NCBI RefSeq assembly: GCF_001294645.1
Contig: NZ_CP011868.1
Coordinates: 1,736,001-1,800,000 of the forward strand
From: Pseudonocardia sp. HH130629-09
GTDB taxonomy: Bacteria; Actinomycetota; Actinomycetes; Mycobacteriales; Pseudonocardiaceae
Direction: 5' to 3'
DNA: 64,000 nt
Shown: piece after piece, positions 9,023 to 18,281 of the stretch
How the letters are laid out: the number at the start of each line of letters is the position of its first letter
Numbering within the stretch: the stretch's first letter is position 1
Position numbers and translations under genes: made by a program
The notes under the pieces: model-generated
Told to the model about the DNA's origin: nothing
What the model saw: the letters and a program-made list of their open reading frames with translations, nothing else
Database searches by the model: none

Positions 9023-10239
9023 ACGCGCACCACGAGCAGTACCTGGTCGGGCTGGACCTGGCCGGCCGCCGGGCCGTCGTCGTCGGCGGGGGACAGGTCG
9101 CCCAGCGACGTGTCGCCCGCCTGATCGCGGCGGGAGCCGTCGTCGAGGTCGTCTCGCCCGAGGTCACCCCGGCAGTCGAGGGCATGGCCTCGGCCGGGGA
9201 GATCACCTGGACGGCCCGCCGCTGGACCGACGGCGACCTCGCCGGGGCCTGGTACGCGATCGCCGCCACCGACGAGCCGGAGACCAACGCCGCCGTCGTC
9301 GCCGAGGCCGAGCGGGACCGGGTGTTCTGCGTCCGCGCCGACGACGGCGACCGGGGCACCGCAGTCACCCCCGCCACCGGCGGCTACGACGGGCTCACCG
9401 TCGGCGTGCTGGCCCGGGGCGCGCACCGGCGGTCCGCGGCCGTGCGCACCGCGCTGGTCGAGGCACTGGCCGCCGGCGTCGTCGACGAGTCGGCCGAGCC
9501 CCCACAGGCCGGTGTCGCGCTGGTCGGTGGCGGCCCCGGCGACCCGGAGCTGATCACCGTGCGCGGCCGGCGGCTGCTGTCGCGCGCCGAGGTCGTCGTC
9601 GCCGACCGGCTCGGCCCGCGCGACATCCTCGACGAGCTGTCCCCCGAGGTCGAGGTCATCGACGCCTCGAAGATCCCCTACGGCCGCGCCATGGCCCAGG
9701 AGCGGATCAACGAGCTGCTCGTCTCGCACGCCCGCGCCGGGAAGTTCGTGGTGCGCCTCAAGGGCGGCGACCCGTTCGTCTACGGCCGCGGGTTCGAGGA
9801 GGTCCAGGCGTGCGCCGCGGCAGGGGTCCCGGTGACCGTCGTCCCGGGCATCACCAGCGCCTTCGCCGCACCGGCCGTCGCCGGGACGCCGGTGAGCCAC
9901 CGCGGGGTGGCACACGAGATCGTCGTCGTCTCCGGGCACGTCGCACCGGGTGACCCGCGCAGCCTGACCGACTGGACCGCGCTGGGCCGGATGACCGGCA
10001 CGATCGTGCTGATGATGGCCGTGGAGCGGCTCGGGAAGTTCGCTGAGGCGCTCATCACCAACGGCCGCCCGGCCGACACCCCGGTGCTGATCGTGCAGGA
10101 CGGCACCACGCGGATCGAGCGGTCGGTCCGCGCGACGCTGGAGACCGCCGAGCGCGTCGCCGCCGAGCAGGAGATCAGCCCGCCCGCGATCGTCGTGATC
10201 GGGCCGGTCGCCGGTCTGCAGGCGCCCGTCGCCCGCTGA
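9019..10239 (+). CDS. cobA: bifunctional precorrin-2 dehydrogenase/uroporphyrinogen-III C-methyltransferase (CysG-like CobA)
   Basis: The protein carries two consecutive steps: SAM-dependent methylation of uroporphyrinogen III to precorrin-2, and NAD-dependent oxidation to sirohydrochlorin. Residues 1-150 resemble the CysG N-terminal Rossmann domain (AVVVGGGQVAQRRVARL near 17-33). Residues from about 165 form a tetrapyrrole methylase with VGGGPGDPELITVRG, LKGGDPFVYGRG and VPGITSA motifs. The chosen start is the TTG at 9019, overlapping the previous TGA and preceded by GGGAGAGGA; this gives 406 residues, normal for the actinobacterial fusion. It feeds both siroheme and cobalamin. Confidence 0.92.
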   Translation: MNAHHEQYLVGLDLAGRRAVVVGGGQVAQRRVARLIAAGAVVEVVSPEVTPAVEGMASAGEITWTARRWTDGDLAGAWYAIAATDEPETNAAVVAEAERDRVFCVRADDGDRGTAVTPATGGYDGLTVGVLARGAHRRSAAVRTALVEALAAGVVDESAEPPQAGVALVGGGPGDPELITVRGRRLLSRAEVVVADRLGPRDILDELSPEVEVIDASKIPYGRAMAQERINELLVSHARAGKFVVRLKGGDPFVYGRGFEEVQACAAAGVPVTVVPGITSAFAAPAVAGTPVSHRGVAHEIVVVSGHVAPGDPRSLTDWTALGRMTGTIVLMMAVERLGKFAEALITNGRPADTPVLIVQDGTTRIERSVRATLETAERVAAEQEISPPAIVVIGPVAGLQAPVAR

Positions 10240-10253
10240 CCCGCGCCGACCTG

Positions 10254-10283
10254 ATTGCACACTGCAACCTTGCAGTGTGCAAT
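10254..10283. promoter_or_regulatory. perfect 30-bp palindromic operator overlapping the marR promoter
   Basis: Two 14-bp arms (ATTGCACACTGCAA and its complement) flank a CC spacer with no mismatch. The left arm contains TTGCAC (10255-10260) and the right arm TGCAAT (10278-10283), exactly 17 bp apart, so the -35 and -10 elements sit inside the two half-sites. A MarR dimer bound here would block its own promoter. Confidence 0.75.
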
Positions 10284-10293
10284 CATTGGCGAC

Positions 10294-10818
10294 GTGACCG
10301 ACGAGATCGGTGCTGCCGATCAGATCGACGATGTCGTCGACGCGGTGATGACCGCGAGCCGGGCGATGCTCTCCGTGGTGGCCGGGTCCCTGGCCGCCGT
10401 GGGGGAGCAGGCCGGCCCGACGGCGGGCGAGGTGACCCTGCCGCAGTACCGCGCGCTGGTCGTGCTGGCCCAGCACGGCACCCGGCGCCCGGCCGACCTG
10501 GCCACGGCGCTGACCGTGTCGGCGTCGACGGCGACCCGGATGTGCGACCGGCTGGTGAGCCGCGGCCTCGTCGTGCGCACCCGCACCGGCGACGACCGTC
10601 GCGAGGTCGCCCTCGCACTCAGCCCCGCCGGGCGGACGCTCGTCGACGAGGTCACCCGGCTGCGCCGCGCCGAGATGCACCGGCTGCTCGCGATGCTGCC
10701 CGCCGCCGAGCGCACCGCGGTCCGCGACGCACTGCGCCGCTTCGCCGACGCCGCGGGCGAGGTCGGCGAGACCGACTGGGCCGTCGCGCCGGTGCCCGCC
10801 GAGGGCGGTGCGCGGTGA
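10294..10818 (+). CDS. MarR family transcriptional regulator
   Basis: The 174-residue protein has the winged-helix signature of MarR proteins: TLPQYRALVVLAQHG, then the recognition region LTVSASTATRMCDRLVSRGLV and the wing TRTGDDRREVALALSPAG. The frame is open further upstream through the operator, but the GTG at 10294, 10 nt after the -10 hexamer, gives a start outside the operator. The stop overlaps the GTG of the chloride-channel gene, so both are one transcript. The autoregulatory palindrome is directly upstream. The ligand is unknown; if the partner gene is dead, this regulator may have lost its purpose or act elsewhere. Confidence 0.88.
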   Translation: MTDEIGAADQIDDVVDAVMTASRAMLSVVAGSLAAVGEQAGPTAGEVTLPQYRALVVLAQHGTRRPADLATALTVSASTATRMCDRLVSRGLVVRTRTGDDRREVALALSPAGRTLVDEVTRLRRAEMHRLLAMLPAAERTAVRDALRRFADAAGEVGETDWAVAPVPAEGGAR

Positions 10819-12253
10819 CCGCGGTCCGCGCGCTGCACAGCGCGCTCGTCGGCACCCGGCCGGGGCTCGTCGGTCGGGCGACCGTCATCGGGATCGGCGC
10901 CGGCATCGGGTCGGTGCTGTTCCACGAGCTGATCCTCGGCGTGACCTGGCTGGTCACCGGGCGGGAGGACTTCTCCGACGCCGGCCGGGTCGCCTCGCCG
11001 CACCTGCCCGGGCTGGGCGTGTGGTTCCTGCTGATCGCCCCGGTGCTCGGCGGCCTGGTGTACGGCCCACTGGTCCAGCGGTTCGCCCCGGAGGCGCGCG
11101 GGCACGGGGTGCCCGAGGTGATGTTCGCCGTCGCGCGCAGGGGCGGGCGGATCCCGGCCACCGTCGCCGCGGTGAAGGCGCTCGCGTCGGGTATCTGCAT
11201 CGGCACGCCCCGATCTCCGGGGTGGTGTTCGGCCTGGAGCTGATCCTGCGGTCGTTCGGCGCAGTGGCGTTCGGCGTGCTGGTGATCAGCTCGGTGGTCG
11301 CGAACGTCGTCGCCGAGGTGATCGCCGGCGGCCGCGCGATCCTGACCCTGCCGCACTTCGACCTGGGCAGCCCCGCCCAGCTGCCGCTCTACGCGCTGCT
11401 CGGGCTGCTCGCCGGGCTGCTGGGCTGGGCCTTCGCCCGGATCCTCTACGTCGTCGAGGACGCCTGTGACGCCGTCTGGCGCGGCCCGGAGTGGCTGCGC
11501 CCGGCCGTCGGCGGGCTGCTGCTCGGCGCGCTGCTGCTGGCACTGCCCCAGATGTACGGCGTCGGCTACCCCGTACTGGAGGCCGCGATCGGTGGCCGGT
11601 ACGTCGTCGGGTTCCTGCTCCTGCTTGTCGTCGGGAGGATCCTCGCGTCCAGCCTCACCATCGGCGTCGGTGGGTCCGGCGGTGTGTTCGCGCCGTCGCT
11701 GTTCGTCGGTGGCACCGCCGGGACCGCCTTCGGCTACGCCGCCGCGGCCCTGTTCCCGGCGCTGGACCTGCACCCCGGCGCGTTCGGTCTGGTCGGCATG
11801 GCGGCGGTGTTCGCGGGGGCAGCGCACGCCCCGATCACCGCGGTGCTCATCGTGTTCGAGCTGACCGGCGACTACGCCCTCATCCTGCCGCTGATGGCCG
11901 CCGTCGTCCTGGCCACCGGCCTGTCGAACCTGGTGTCGCGGGACAACACCTACACGCTCAAGCTGCTGCGACGCGGGATCGACCTCGCCGCCGACACCCC
12001 GACCGACGAGGCGCTTCGCCGGGTCGTCGTCGCCCACGTGATGCGTCCCGCCGACGGCACCCCGTCCGGCCCGGAGCTGCCCGCGCTGGACCCGGTCGCC
12101 CCGGTGCACGACGTCCTCGGGGTGCTCGCCGCGCACCGGGGAGCCGCGCTGCCCGTGCGGGAGCCGGACGGGCCGCTGCTCGGGACGCTCGCCGAACACG
12201 ACCTGCTCGACCATCTGCGGGGGGGGGCGGGGCGGGGGACGGTTGACCACTGA
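10815..12253 (+). pseudogene. ClC-type chloride channel/antiporter with C-terminal CBS region, broken by an internal out-of-frame deletion
   Basis: From the GTG overlapping the marR stop, frame 1 encodes the ClC N-terminus up to KALASGICIGT at about 11207. Homology then continues two bases out of phase with APISGVVFGLELILR and runs to the C-terminus at 12253, through GVGGSGGVFAPSLFVGG, AHAPITAVLIVFELTGDY and a CBS-like tail. In intact actinobacterial ClC proteins these two segments are separated by roughly 50 residues that include the GSxGREGP selectivity and gating motif; none of that is present. About 150 bp therefore appear deleted, with a frame change. In frame, translation stops at about 11243. 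Function is very unlikely. Confidence 0.85.
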
Positions 12254-12278
12254 CCCGGTCGCGTGATGGGCTCCCCGA

Positions 12279-12428
12279 CGACGACGGAACAGGAAGCCGG
12301 TGCGAATCCGGCGCGGTCCCGCCACTGTCACCGGGGAGTGCCCTCCCCACACCGGTGCCACCGCCCGCGAGGGTGGGAAGGCCGGGGAGGGCGTGGGGAT
12401 CCGGGAGCCAGGACACTGCCCGTCGTCG
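12279..12428 (+). ncRNA. cobalamin (B12) riboswitch
   Basis: The core reads GAAGCCGGTGCGAATCCGGC followed by GCGGTCCCGCCACTGT, the classic cobalamin aptamer, and the B12 box GAGCCAGGACACTGCC lies at about 12404-12420. The closing helix is visible: CGACGACGG (12279-12287) pairs with CCGTCGTCG (12420-12428). Downstream, CCCTC (12455-12459) can pair with GAGGG (12444-12448) or with the Shine-Dalgarno GAGG at 12460-12466, which suggests translational control. It serves only the 125-residue gene at 12474. Confidence 0.93.
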
Positions 12429-12473
12429 CGGATTCCCACTGGTGAGGGCGCGGACCCTCGAGGAGGACATGCG

Positions 12474-12851
12474 ATGAGCCACGACCTGGTGGTGCTCGGT
12501 ACCGATCCGTCAGGCGACGGCGCACCCCGCTCGGGTGCCCACGTCGCGGACCTGCTGGCCGACGCCGAAACCGTCTTCGCCTTCCCCCAGGCCGAGTCGA
12601 CGGCCCTGTTCTACGCCGAGGCGTGGCGGGTCGAGCCGGTCACCCCGTGTGACGCCGTCGCCCGGATCGGGGCCTGGGCCGCCGCCGGTCCCGCCGGCCG
12701 CGCGGTGCTGCTGGTCGGGGGCGAGCCCGCGGCCGATGCCGCGCTCGGTGCGGTCCTCGACGGGCTGGTACGCACCGTCCCGGCGCTGCGGGCCCGGGTC
12801 GCCGAGGGCAGCCGCGTCGCGCCGCCGCACCGCAGCCCGCTGATCGGCTGA
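12474..12851 (+). CDS. small protein of unknown function under a cobalamin riboswitch
   Basis: I do not recognise this 125-residue protein. The ATG at 12474 follows AGGAGG by 7 nt; an ATG 5 nt earlier stops after two codons. It is soluble, Ala-rich and has one Cys (in VTPCDAVARIG). The pattern LVVLGTDPSG, LADAETVFAFP and then GRAVLLVGGEPA loosely recalls the N-terminal half of tetrapyrrole methylases (VVGxGPGD, ADVVF, VLxxGDP), but it ends where that domain would continue. Being the only gene after the riboswitch, with dinB converging from the other side, it is probably linked to corrinoid synthesis, uptake or replacement. That link comes from context only. Confidence 0.7.
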   Translation: MSHDLVVLGTDPSGDGAPRSGAHVADLLADAETVFAFPQAESTALFYAEAWRVEPVTPCDAVARIGAWAAAGPAGRAVLLVGGEPAADAALGAVLDGLVRTVPALRARVAEGSRVAPPHRSPLIG

Positions 12852-12873
12852 GCCCGCCGGCGGGGCGGCGCGC

Positions 12874-14379
12874 TCAGGCCCGCCAGCTGCCCAGCGGGTC
12901 GGCCCGGGTGAGGTCGGGCTCGGCGGCGTCGAGCGTGCGGGTGCGGCCGGGCCCGGTGTAGGCGGTCTCGAAGCGCACGGTGACCCGCCCGTGCCCGGCG
13001 CCCTGGACCCAGCCGTGGCCGTGCTCGGGGTGGGCGACGTCGTCGCCGGCGCGCCAGGGCCGGTCCGGGTCGGGTTCGCGGTCGGGGCGGCCCTGGCCGG
13101 GCACGTCGCCGGCCCCCGTGGTCGCGTCGGCCCCCGCGGTACCGCCGGCCCCCGCAGGACTGTCGGCCCCCGCGGTCGCGCCCGTCCTCGTCGTCGCGTC
13201 GGTGTCCGGTGGTGCGTCGAGCACGGCCACCCCCGCCGCGCCGGCCGGGGCGTCGGCCGCGGGCGGGGGGTCCAGGGCCGAGGCCGTCGTCCAACCGTTC
13301 TCCGAGGGCACCGCGTCGAACAGGGCCAGCGGCGGCTCGTCGCCGAAGCCGGAGACCGACACGCCCAGCAGCCGCACCCCGCCCTCGCCGACCGCGCCCT
13401 CGGCCAGCCGTCGCGCCACCGCGACCAGGGTCGCCAGGTCCCGGGTGCCGAACGGGGTCGTCTCCGACCGGGTGTGGGTGGTGAAGTCCCCGGTCCGTGC
13501 CTTCACGGTGACGGTGCGGGCGGTCCGACCGTCGGTGACCAGCCGTCGGTGCACGGCGACGCAGATCGACTCCACCGCGGTGTGCACCGCGCTCATCGCG
13601 GTCAGGTCGGCGTCGAAGGTCGTCTCCGCGCTGATCTGCTTTGCGGCACCGCGCGGGGCGACCGGACGGTCGTCGATGCCGCGGGCGAGACGGTGCAGCT
13701 CGGACCCGATCGCGCTGCCCAGCACCCCGGCGACCTCGCGGGCGTCCATCGCGGCGAGCTGCCCGATCGTCTCGATCCCGATCTTCCGCAGCGCCTCGCC
13801 GGAGACCGGACCGATGCCCCACAGCGACCGCACCGGCAGCGGGTCGAGCACGGCCGCCTGCTCGGTGTGGGCGATCACCCGCAGCCCGTCCGGCTTGGCC
13901 AGCTCGGAGGCGATCTTCGCGATCTGCTTGCCCGACCCGGCGCCCACCGAGGCGGGCAGCCCGGTGCGGTCGTGCACCGCGCCGCGCAGCCGGGTGCCCC
14001 ACTCCCGCACCTGGTCGGGAGAGGCGCCCACGAGGTCGGGCGGCTCCACGAACGCCTCGTCCACCGACACCGGCTCCAGCACGGGGGAGAACTCGCCGAG
14101 GACGGCCATGACCTCCTCGGACAGCGCTTTGTACAGGGAGAACCGGGGCGGCAGGACCGTCGCGTGCGGGCAGCGCCGCCGCGCCTGGCCCATCGGCATC
14201 GCCGAGCGGGCCCCGAACACCCGGGCCTGGTAGCTCGCCCCCGCGACGACGCCGCGCGGTCCCGCGCCGCCGACGAGGACCGGACGGTCGGCCAGGGTGG
14301 GCCGGGTGAGCTGCTCGACGGAGGCGAAGAACGCGTCCATGTCGAGGTGCAGCACCCAGCGGTCGGCCGCCGCGGTCAC
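12874..14379 (-). CDS. dinB: DNA polymerase IV (Y-family, translesion)
   Basis: This Y-family polymerase copies past damaged bases. The palm carries [13 protein letters not shown] (catalytic Asp13) and SVDEAFVE (Asp107, Glu108), with the [14 protein letters not shown] fingers region between. Little-finger homology follows. After about residue 360 comes an Ala/Gly/Thr-rich linker of nearly degenerate repeats, then a C-terminal module beginning [19 protein letters not shown] that is common in actinobacterial DinB. The GTG at 14379 gives 501 residues; the open frame beyond it is antisense to the phosphopantetheinyl transferase gene. The 3' end is only 22 bp from the convergent riboswitch gene. 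Confidence 0.92.
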   Translation of the reverse strand: MTAAADRWVLHLDMDAFFASVEQLTRPTLADRPVLVGGAGPRGVVAGASYQARVFGARSAMPMGQARRRCPHATVLPPRFSLYKALSEEVMAVLGEFSPVLEPVSVDEAFVEPPDLVGASPDQVREWGTRLRGAVHDRTGLPASVGAGSGKQIAKIASELAKPDGLRVIAHTEQAAVLDPLPVRSLWGIGPVSGEALRKIGIETIGQLAAMDAREVAGVLGSAIGSELHRLARGIDDRPVAPRGAAKQISAETTFDADLTAMSAVHTAVESICVAVHRRLVTDGRTARTVTVKARTGDFTTHTRSETTPFGTRDLATLVAVARRLAEGAVGEGGVRLLGVSVSGFGDEPPLALFDAVPSENGWTTASALDPPPAADAPAGAAGVAVLDAPPDTDATTRTGATAGADSPAGAGGTAGADATTGAGDVPGQGRPDREPDPDRPWRAGDDVAHPEHGHGWVQGAGHGRVTVRFETAYTGPGRTRTLDAAEPDLTRADPLGSWRA

Positions 14380-14386
14380 TCCATCA

Positions 14387-15094
14387 TCACCCGTGCATCG
14401 TGCCCCGGCGCACCGACAGGATCGCGTCGCCGTCGGCGACGGTGACGGCCGGGGCCACCGGTCCCGCCCCGGCGACGGCGCCCGGGTGGTCGTCGAGGCC
14501 GGTGGGGACGTCGGTGACCCACCAGCTCCCGGCGGTGCCGGTCCAGTCCAGCACCCGGGCCGGGCTGTGCGGCGGGGACAGGGTGATCGCGTCCATCGGG
14601 CTCGACAGGCCCTCGCCGGTGGCCTTGAGCAGCGCCTCCTTCCGGGTCCAGGTGACCAGGAAGCCGGTCCCGTCGGGCGTCCCCGCGGCGAGCTCGGCGG
14701 GGGACAGGGCGTGCCGGACCAGGCCGTCGAGGCCGGACAGGGGGCGGTGCGCCTCGACGTCGACGCCGACCGGCCCGGTCCCGACCGCGACACCGACCAG
14801 CGCGCCGGAGTGGGTGAGGGAGAAGCCGGGGTCGTCGCCGCGCCCGGCCAGGCGGGGCTTGCCGTGCGGCTCCCCGCAGCGGCAGGTCCGGTCGAGGACC
14901 AGCTCGGCGGGGTCGGCGTCGAGCCGCTCGGCGAGCACCAGCCGGGCCAGCGCGTGCGCGGCGAGGTAGCGGGCGCGGTCCTCGGGCCGTCGCAGCGCGA
15001 CGAGCCGTTCGCGTTCGTGGGCGTCCAGCAGCGCGACGAGGTCGGCGCGGGCGCCGGGATCGGCCGGGGCGGCCCACCAGACGGTGACGGTCAC
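14387..15094 (-). CDS. 4'-phosphopantetheinyl transferase (Sfp/AcpT type)
   Basis: Such enzymes move the phosphopantetheine arm of CoA onto carrier proteins of polyketide, peptide or fatty-acid synthases. The 235-residue product has the N-terminal [15 protein letters not shown] region and then [10 protein letters not shown]. It also has [14 protein letters not shown], the Mg-binding GVDVE (110-114) and [14 protein letters not shown] (149-162). The GTG at 15094 is preferred because GGGAGG lies 9 nt before it; an upstream GTG at 15118 has no such site. It lies 8 nt upstream of dinB on the same strand and may be co-transcribed. No carrier protein lies nearby. Confidence 0.88.
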   Translation of the reverse strand: MTVTVWWAAPADPGARADLVALLDAHERERLVALRRPEDRARYLAAHALARLVLAERLDADPAELVLDRTCRCGEPHGKPRLAGRGDDPGFSLTHSGALVGVAVGTGPVGVDVEAHRPLSGLDGLVRHALSPAELAAGTPDGTGFLVTWTRKEALLKATGEGLSSPMDAITLSPPHSPARVLDWTGTAGSWWVTDVPTGLDDHPGAVAGAGPVAPAVTVADGDAILSVRRGTMHG

Positions 15095-15149
15095 GGCGTC
15101 CAGCCTCCCACGTCGCACCCCGGTCGGGGCGCGCCGCCGGGAGTGATCA

Positions 15150-15200
15150 CGGACCGGGCACGCCGACGGTCGCCCGTCGGCGTCTCCGGTGCCCGGTCCG
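15150..15200 (-). terminator. two-part stem-loop downstream of the repeat-protein gene
   Basis: Outer arms 15150-15161 and 15189-15200 (CGGACCGGGCAC and its complement, 12 bp, perfect) enclose inner arms 15162-15169 and 15174-15181 (GCCGACGG / CCGTCGGC). It stands just after the 3' end of the gene at 15215-15547 and before the start of the phosphopantetheinyl transferase gene, as expected for a rho-independent-type hairpin without a T-run. Confidence 0.6.
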
Positions 15201-15214
15201 CGCTCCCCGTGCGG

Positions 15215-15547
15215 TCAGCCGCTGCGGCGGGCGGCGAAGTCCGTGCGGACGTGGGCCGGGCGGGCCTGCGGGGCCGGCCCCGCCGTGCGCGGTGCCGCCG
15301 GGCCGCCCGGCGAGCCGGACCTGCCGCGCTTGGCCGCACGGCGCTCGGCGCGGTTGGCGGGTGCGGCGGCGGTGGCTCCGCCGGGTGTCGCCCCGCCGGC
15401 CGTGTCGGGCCGGGTCGTGCCGGTCAGGGGACCGGGATCCGCGGGCCCGTCGGTCGGTCGGGCTGCGCTGTGGGCCGTGCTGTGGGCCGTGCTGTGGGCC
15501 GTGCTGTGGGCTGCGCTGTGGGCGGTGGTGTGGCGGGTCGTGGGCAT
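15215..15547 (-). CDS. small disordered protein with an HSTA repeat and a basic NRAERRAAKRG motif
   Basis: The 110-residue product has no recognisable fold. It begins MPTTRHTTAHSAA, followed by four-residue HSTA/HSAA repeats, then a Pro/Gly/Ala/Thr-rich stretch, and a basic NRAERRAAKRG motif near residue 75 seen in many short actinobacterial proteins. The ATG at 15547 is preceded by GAGGAGG with 5 nt spacing, a strong ribosome binding site that argues for real translation. The repeats are encoded by 12-bp direct repeats and could expand or contract. Function unknown; the basic motif could bind nucleic acid, which is a guess. Confidence 0.6.
   Translation of the reverse strand: MPTTRHTTAHSAAHSTAHSTAHSTAHSAARPTDGPADPGPLTGTTRPDTAGGATPGGATAAAPANRAERRAAKRGRSGSPGGPAAPRTAGPAPQARPAHVRTDFAARRSG
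15467..15538 (-). repeat. 12-bp tandem repeat inside the HSTA protein gene (six units)
   Basis: Units of GCTGTGGGCCGT (plus strand) start at 15467, 15479 and 15491 with no difference, and continue with diverging copies at 15503, 15515 and 15527. Each unit encodes four residues, so copy-number change keeps the frame. The spacing and lack of unique spacers exclude a CRISPR array. Confidence 0.85.
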
Positions 15548-15805
15548 ACGACCTCCTCGGAACATCGGGTCGGACTCGGACCGGGTGAGAGGGGCTGGTG
15601 ACGCGCGGGGACGCCGGAGGGGCCGCGCGAGGGCGGCGACGGTTCCGGGGCCCGGTGAGGACGTCACGGGCCGGCGACGGAGGGCGCGGGGATCGACCGC
15701 GCGGGTCGCTCAGAGGAACCGGATCAGCATGGCGGCGACGCTACGACGACGACCCCGACCGGTGCCACCGGTTTTCCCCGGCGCCGCCGCCCTATCGTCG
15801 CGGGC

Positions 15806-16966
15806 ATGGGTGCGGCGGGGATGGGTACGGCGGGCACGGTGACGGCGGACGTGCTGGTGATCGGCGGCGGCATCGCGGGGGTGTCGGTCGCGTGGGAGCT
15901 GGCTGCGCACGCCCGGGTCGTGCTGACCGAGGCGGAGGACGACCTGCCGGTCCACTCCACCGCCCGCTCCGCGGCGACCTACATCCCCGGGCACGGCTCC
16001 GGTCCGTTCCGCGCGCTGATCGACGCCTCGGGCCCGCGGTTCGCCGCACTGCCCGCGCTGCTCGGCACACCACCGCTGCTGAGCCCGCGCCCGGTCCTGC
16101 ACGTCGCCGACGACGACCTGGCCGCCGACCACCTCGCCACGACGGTGCGCGAGCAGCACGGCGAGCCCGGCGCCCCGGTCGCCCTGGACCCCGCGCAGGC
16201 CTGGCGACGCGTGCCGGTGCTGCGCCGTGCTCCGCGTGCGGCCGCGTGGACCGCCGGTGCCTGCGACGTGGACACCGCCGCCCTGCACGACGGCTACCGG
16301 CGCGGGCTGCGCGCCCGCGGCGGCACCGTGCTGCGCGGGGCCCGGGTGGCCGCGCTGGAGCGGGACGGCTCCGGCTGGACCGCCACGACGGCCGCCGGGC
16401 ACCGGGTGCGGGCGGAGACGGTCGTCGACGCGGCCGGCGCCTGGGCCGACGCGGTGGCGGCACTCGCCGGCGTGCCCGGTGCCGGGCTGACCCCCTACCG
16501 GCGCACGATCGCGGCCTGCCCGGTCGCCGACCCGTCGGTGCTCACCGTCGACGGCGCCGTCCTGCCGATGGTCGTCGACGCCGCCGAGCGCTGGTACCTC
16601 AAGGCCGAGGCGGACACGGTGCTCGTCTCCCCGGCCGACGAGACCCCGGCCGAGCCGGGCGACGCCCGTCCCGACGAGCTCGACGTCGCCCTCGCCCTGG
16701 ACCGGGTGGGTCCGGCTACCACGCTGGGGCTGCGGTCGGTCCGGACCGCATGGGCGGGGCTGCGGACCTTCGCCCCCGACCGTGCCCCCGTGCTGGGTGC
16801 GCGCCCGGAGCATCCCGGCTTCTTCTTCGTCGCGGGGCAGGGCGGGTCGGGCATCGAGTCCGCGCCGGCGCTGGCCGCGCTGGCCGCGTCGGTCGTCCTC
16901 GGCCGGCCGTCGCCGGCCGACATCGATCTCGACCCGGCTGCGTGCTCCGTCACACGATTGACGTAA
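15806..16966 (+). CDS. FAD-dependent oxidoreductase, DAO (glycine/D-amino acid oxidase) family
   Basis: The 386-residue protein has the N-terminal dinucleotide-binding VLVIGGGIAGVSVAWELA (GxGxxG at 20-25) and a Glu ending the second strand (TEAED). Internal FAD-contact segments follow (VVDAAGAWADAVAALAGV), and the C-terminus is FFFVAGQGGSGIESAPALA, typical of DadA/ThiO-like enzymes. The substrate is probably an amine or amino acid but cannot be named. A TATCGT hexamer ends 7 nt before the ATG, which supports a leaderless start at 15806. The TAA stop is embedded in the operator that precedes the P450 gene. Confidence 0.85.
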   Translation: MGAAGMGTAGTVTADVLVIGGGIAGVSVAWELAAHARVVLTEAEDDLPVHSTARSAATYIPGHGSGPFRALIDASGPRFAALPALLGTPPLLSPRPVLHVADDDLAADHLATTVREQHGEPGAPVALDPAQAWRRVPVLRRAPRAAAWTAGACDVDTAALHDGYRRGLRARGGTVLRGARVAALERDGSGWTATTAAGHRVRAETVVDAAGAWADAVAALAGVPGAGLTPYRRTIAACPVADPSVLTVDGAVLPMVVDAAERWYLKAEADTVLVSPADETPAEPGDARPDELDVALALDRVGPATTLGLRSVRTAWAGLRTFAPDRAPVLGARPEHPGFFFVAGQGGSGIESAPALAALAASVVLGRPSPADIDLDPAACSVTRLT

Positions 16967-16978
16967 GCGCTCGCTTAC
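16963..16978. promoter_or_regulatory. 16-bp perfect palindrome upstream of the P450 gene (TetR-type operator candidate)
   Basis: GTAAGCG-CT-CGCTTAC is a perfect inverted repeat 22 bp before the P450 ATG. A TTGACG (16958-16963) touching its left edge could be a -35 box. The arrangement suggests repression of the P450 gene. No TetR gene is found in the window, so the regulator would act in trans. Confidence 0.6.
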
Positions 16979-17000
16979 CACTGGCTGGCACGATGGACCC

Positions 17001-18209
<1,209 letters not shown>

Positions 18210-18281
18210 GGGACGCGCCGCCGCCGGACGCGACCGAGGGGGCGCGCCCGGCGGGGCAGCCGTCGGTGCAACGGGGCGGGG

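Noticed and set aside
15710..15730. Six-codon minus-strand frame MLIRFL upstream of the repeat-protein gene, considered as a leader peptide
   Set aside because: No hairpins or promoter spacing support it, and the codon content is not informative.
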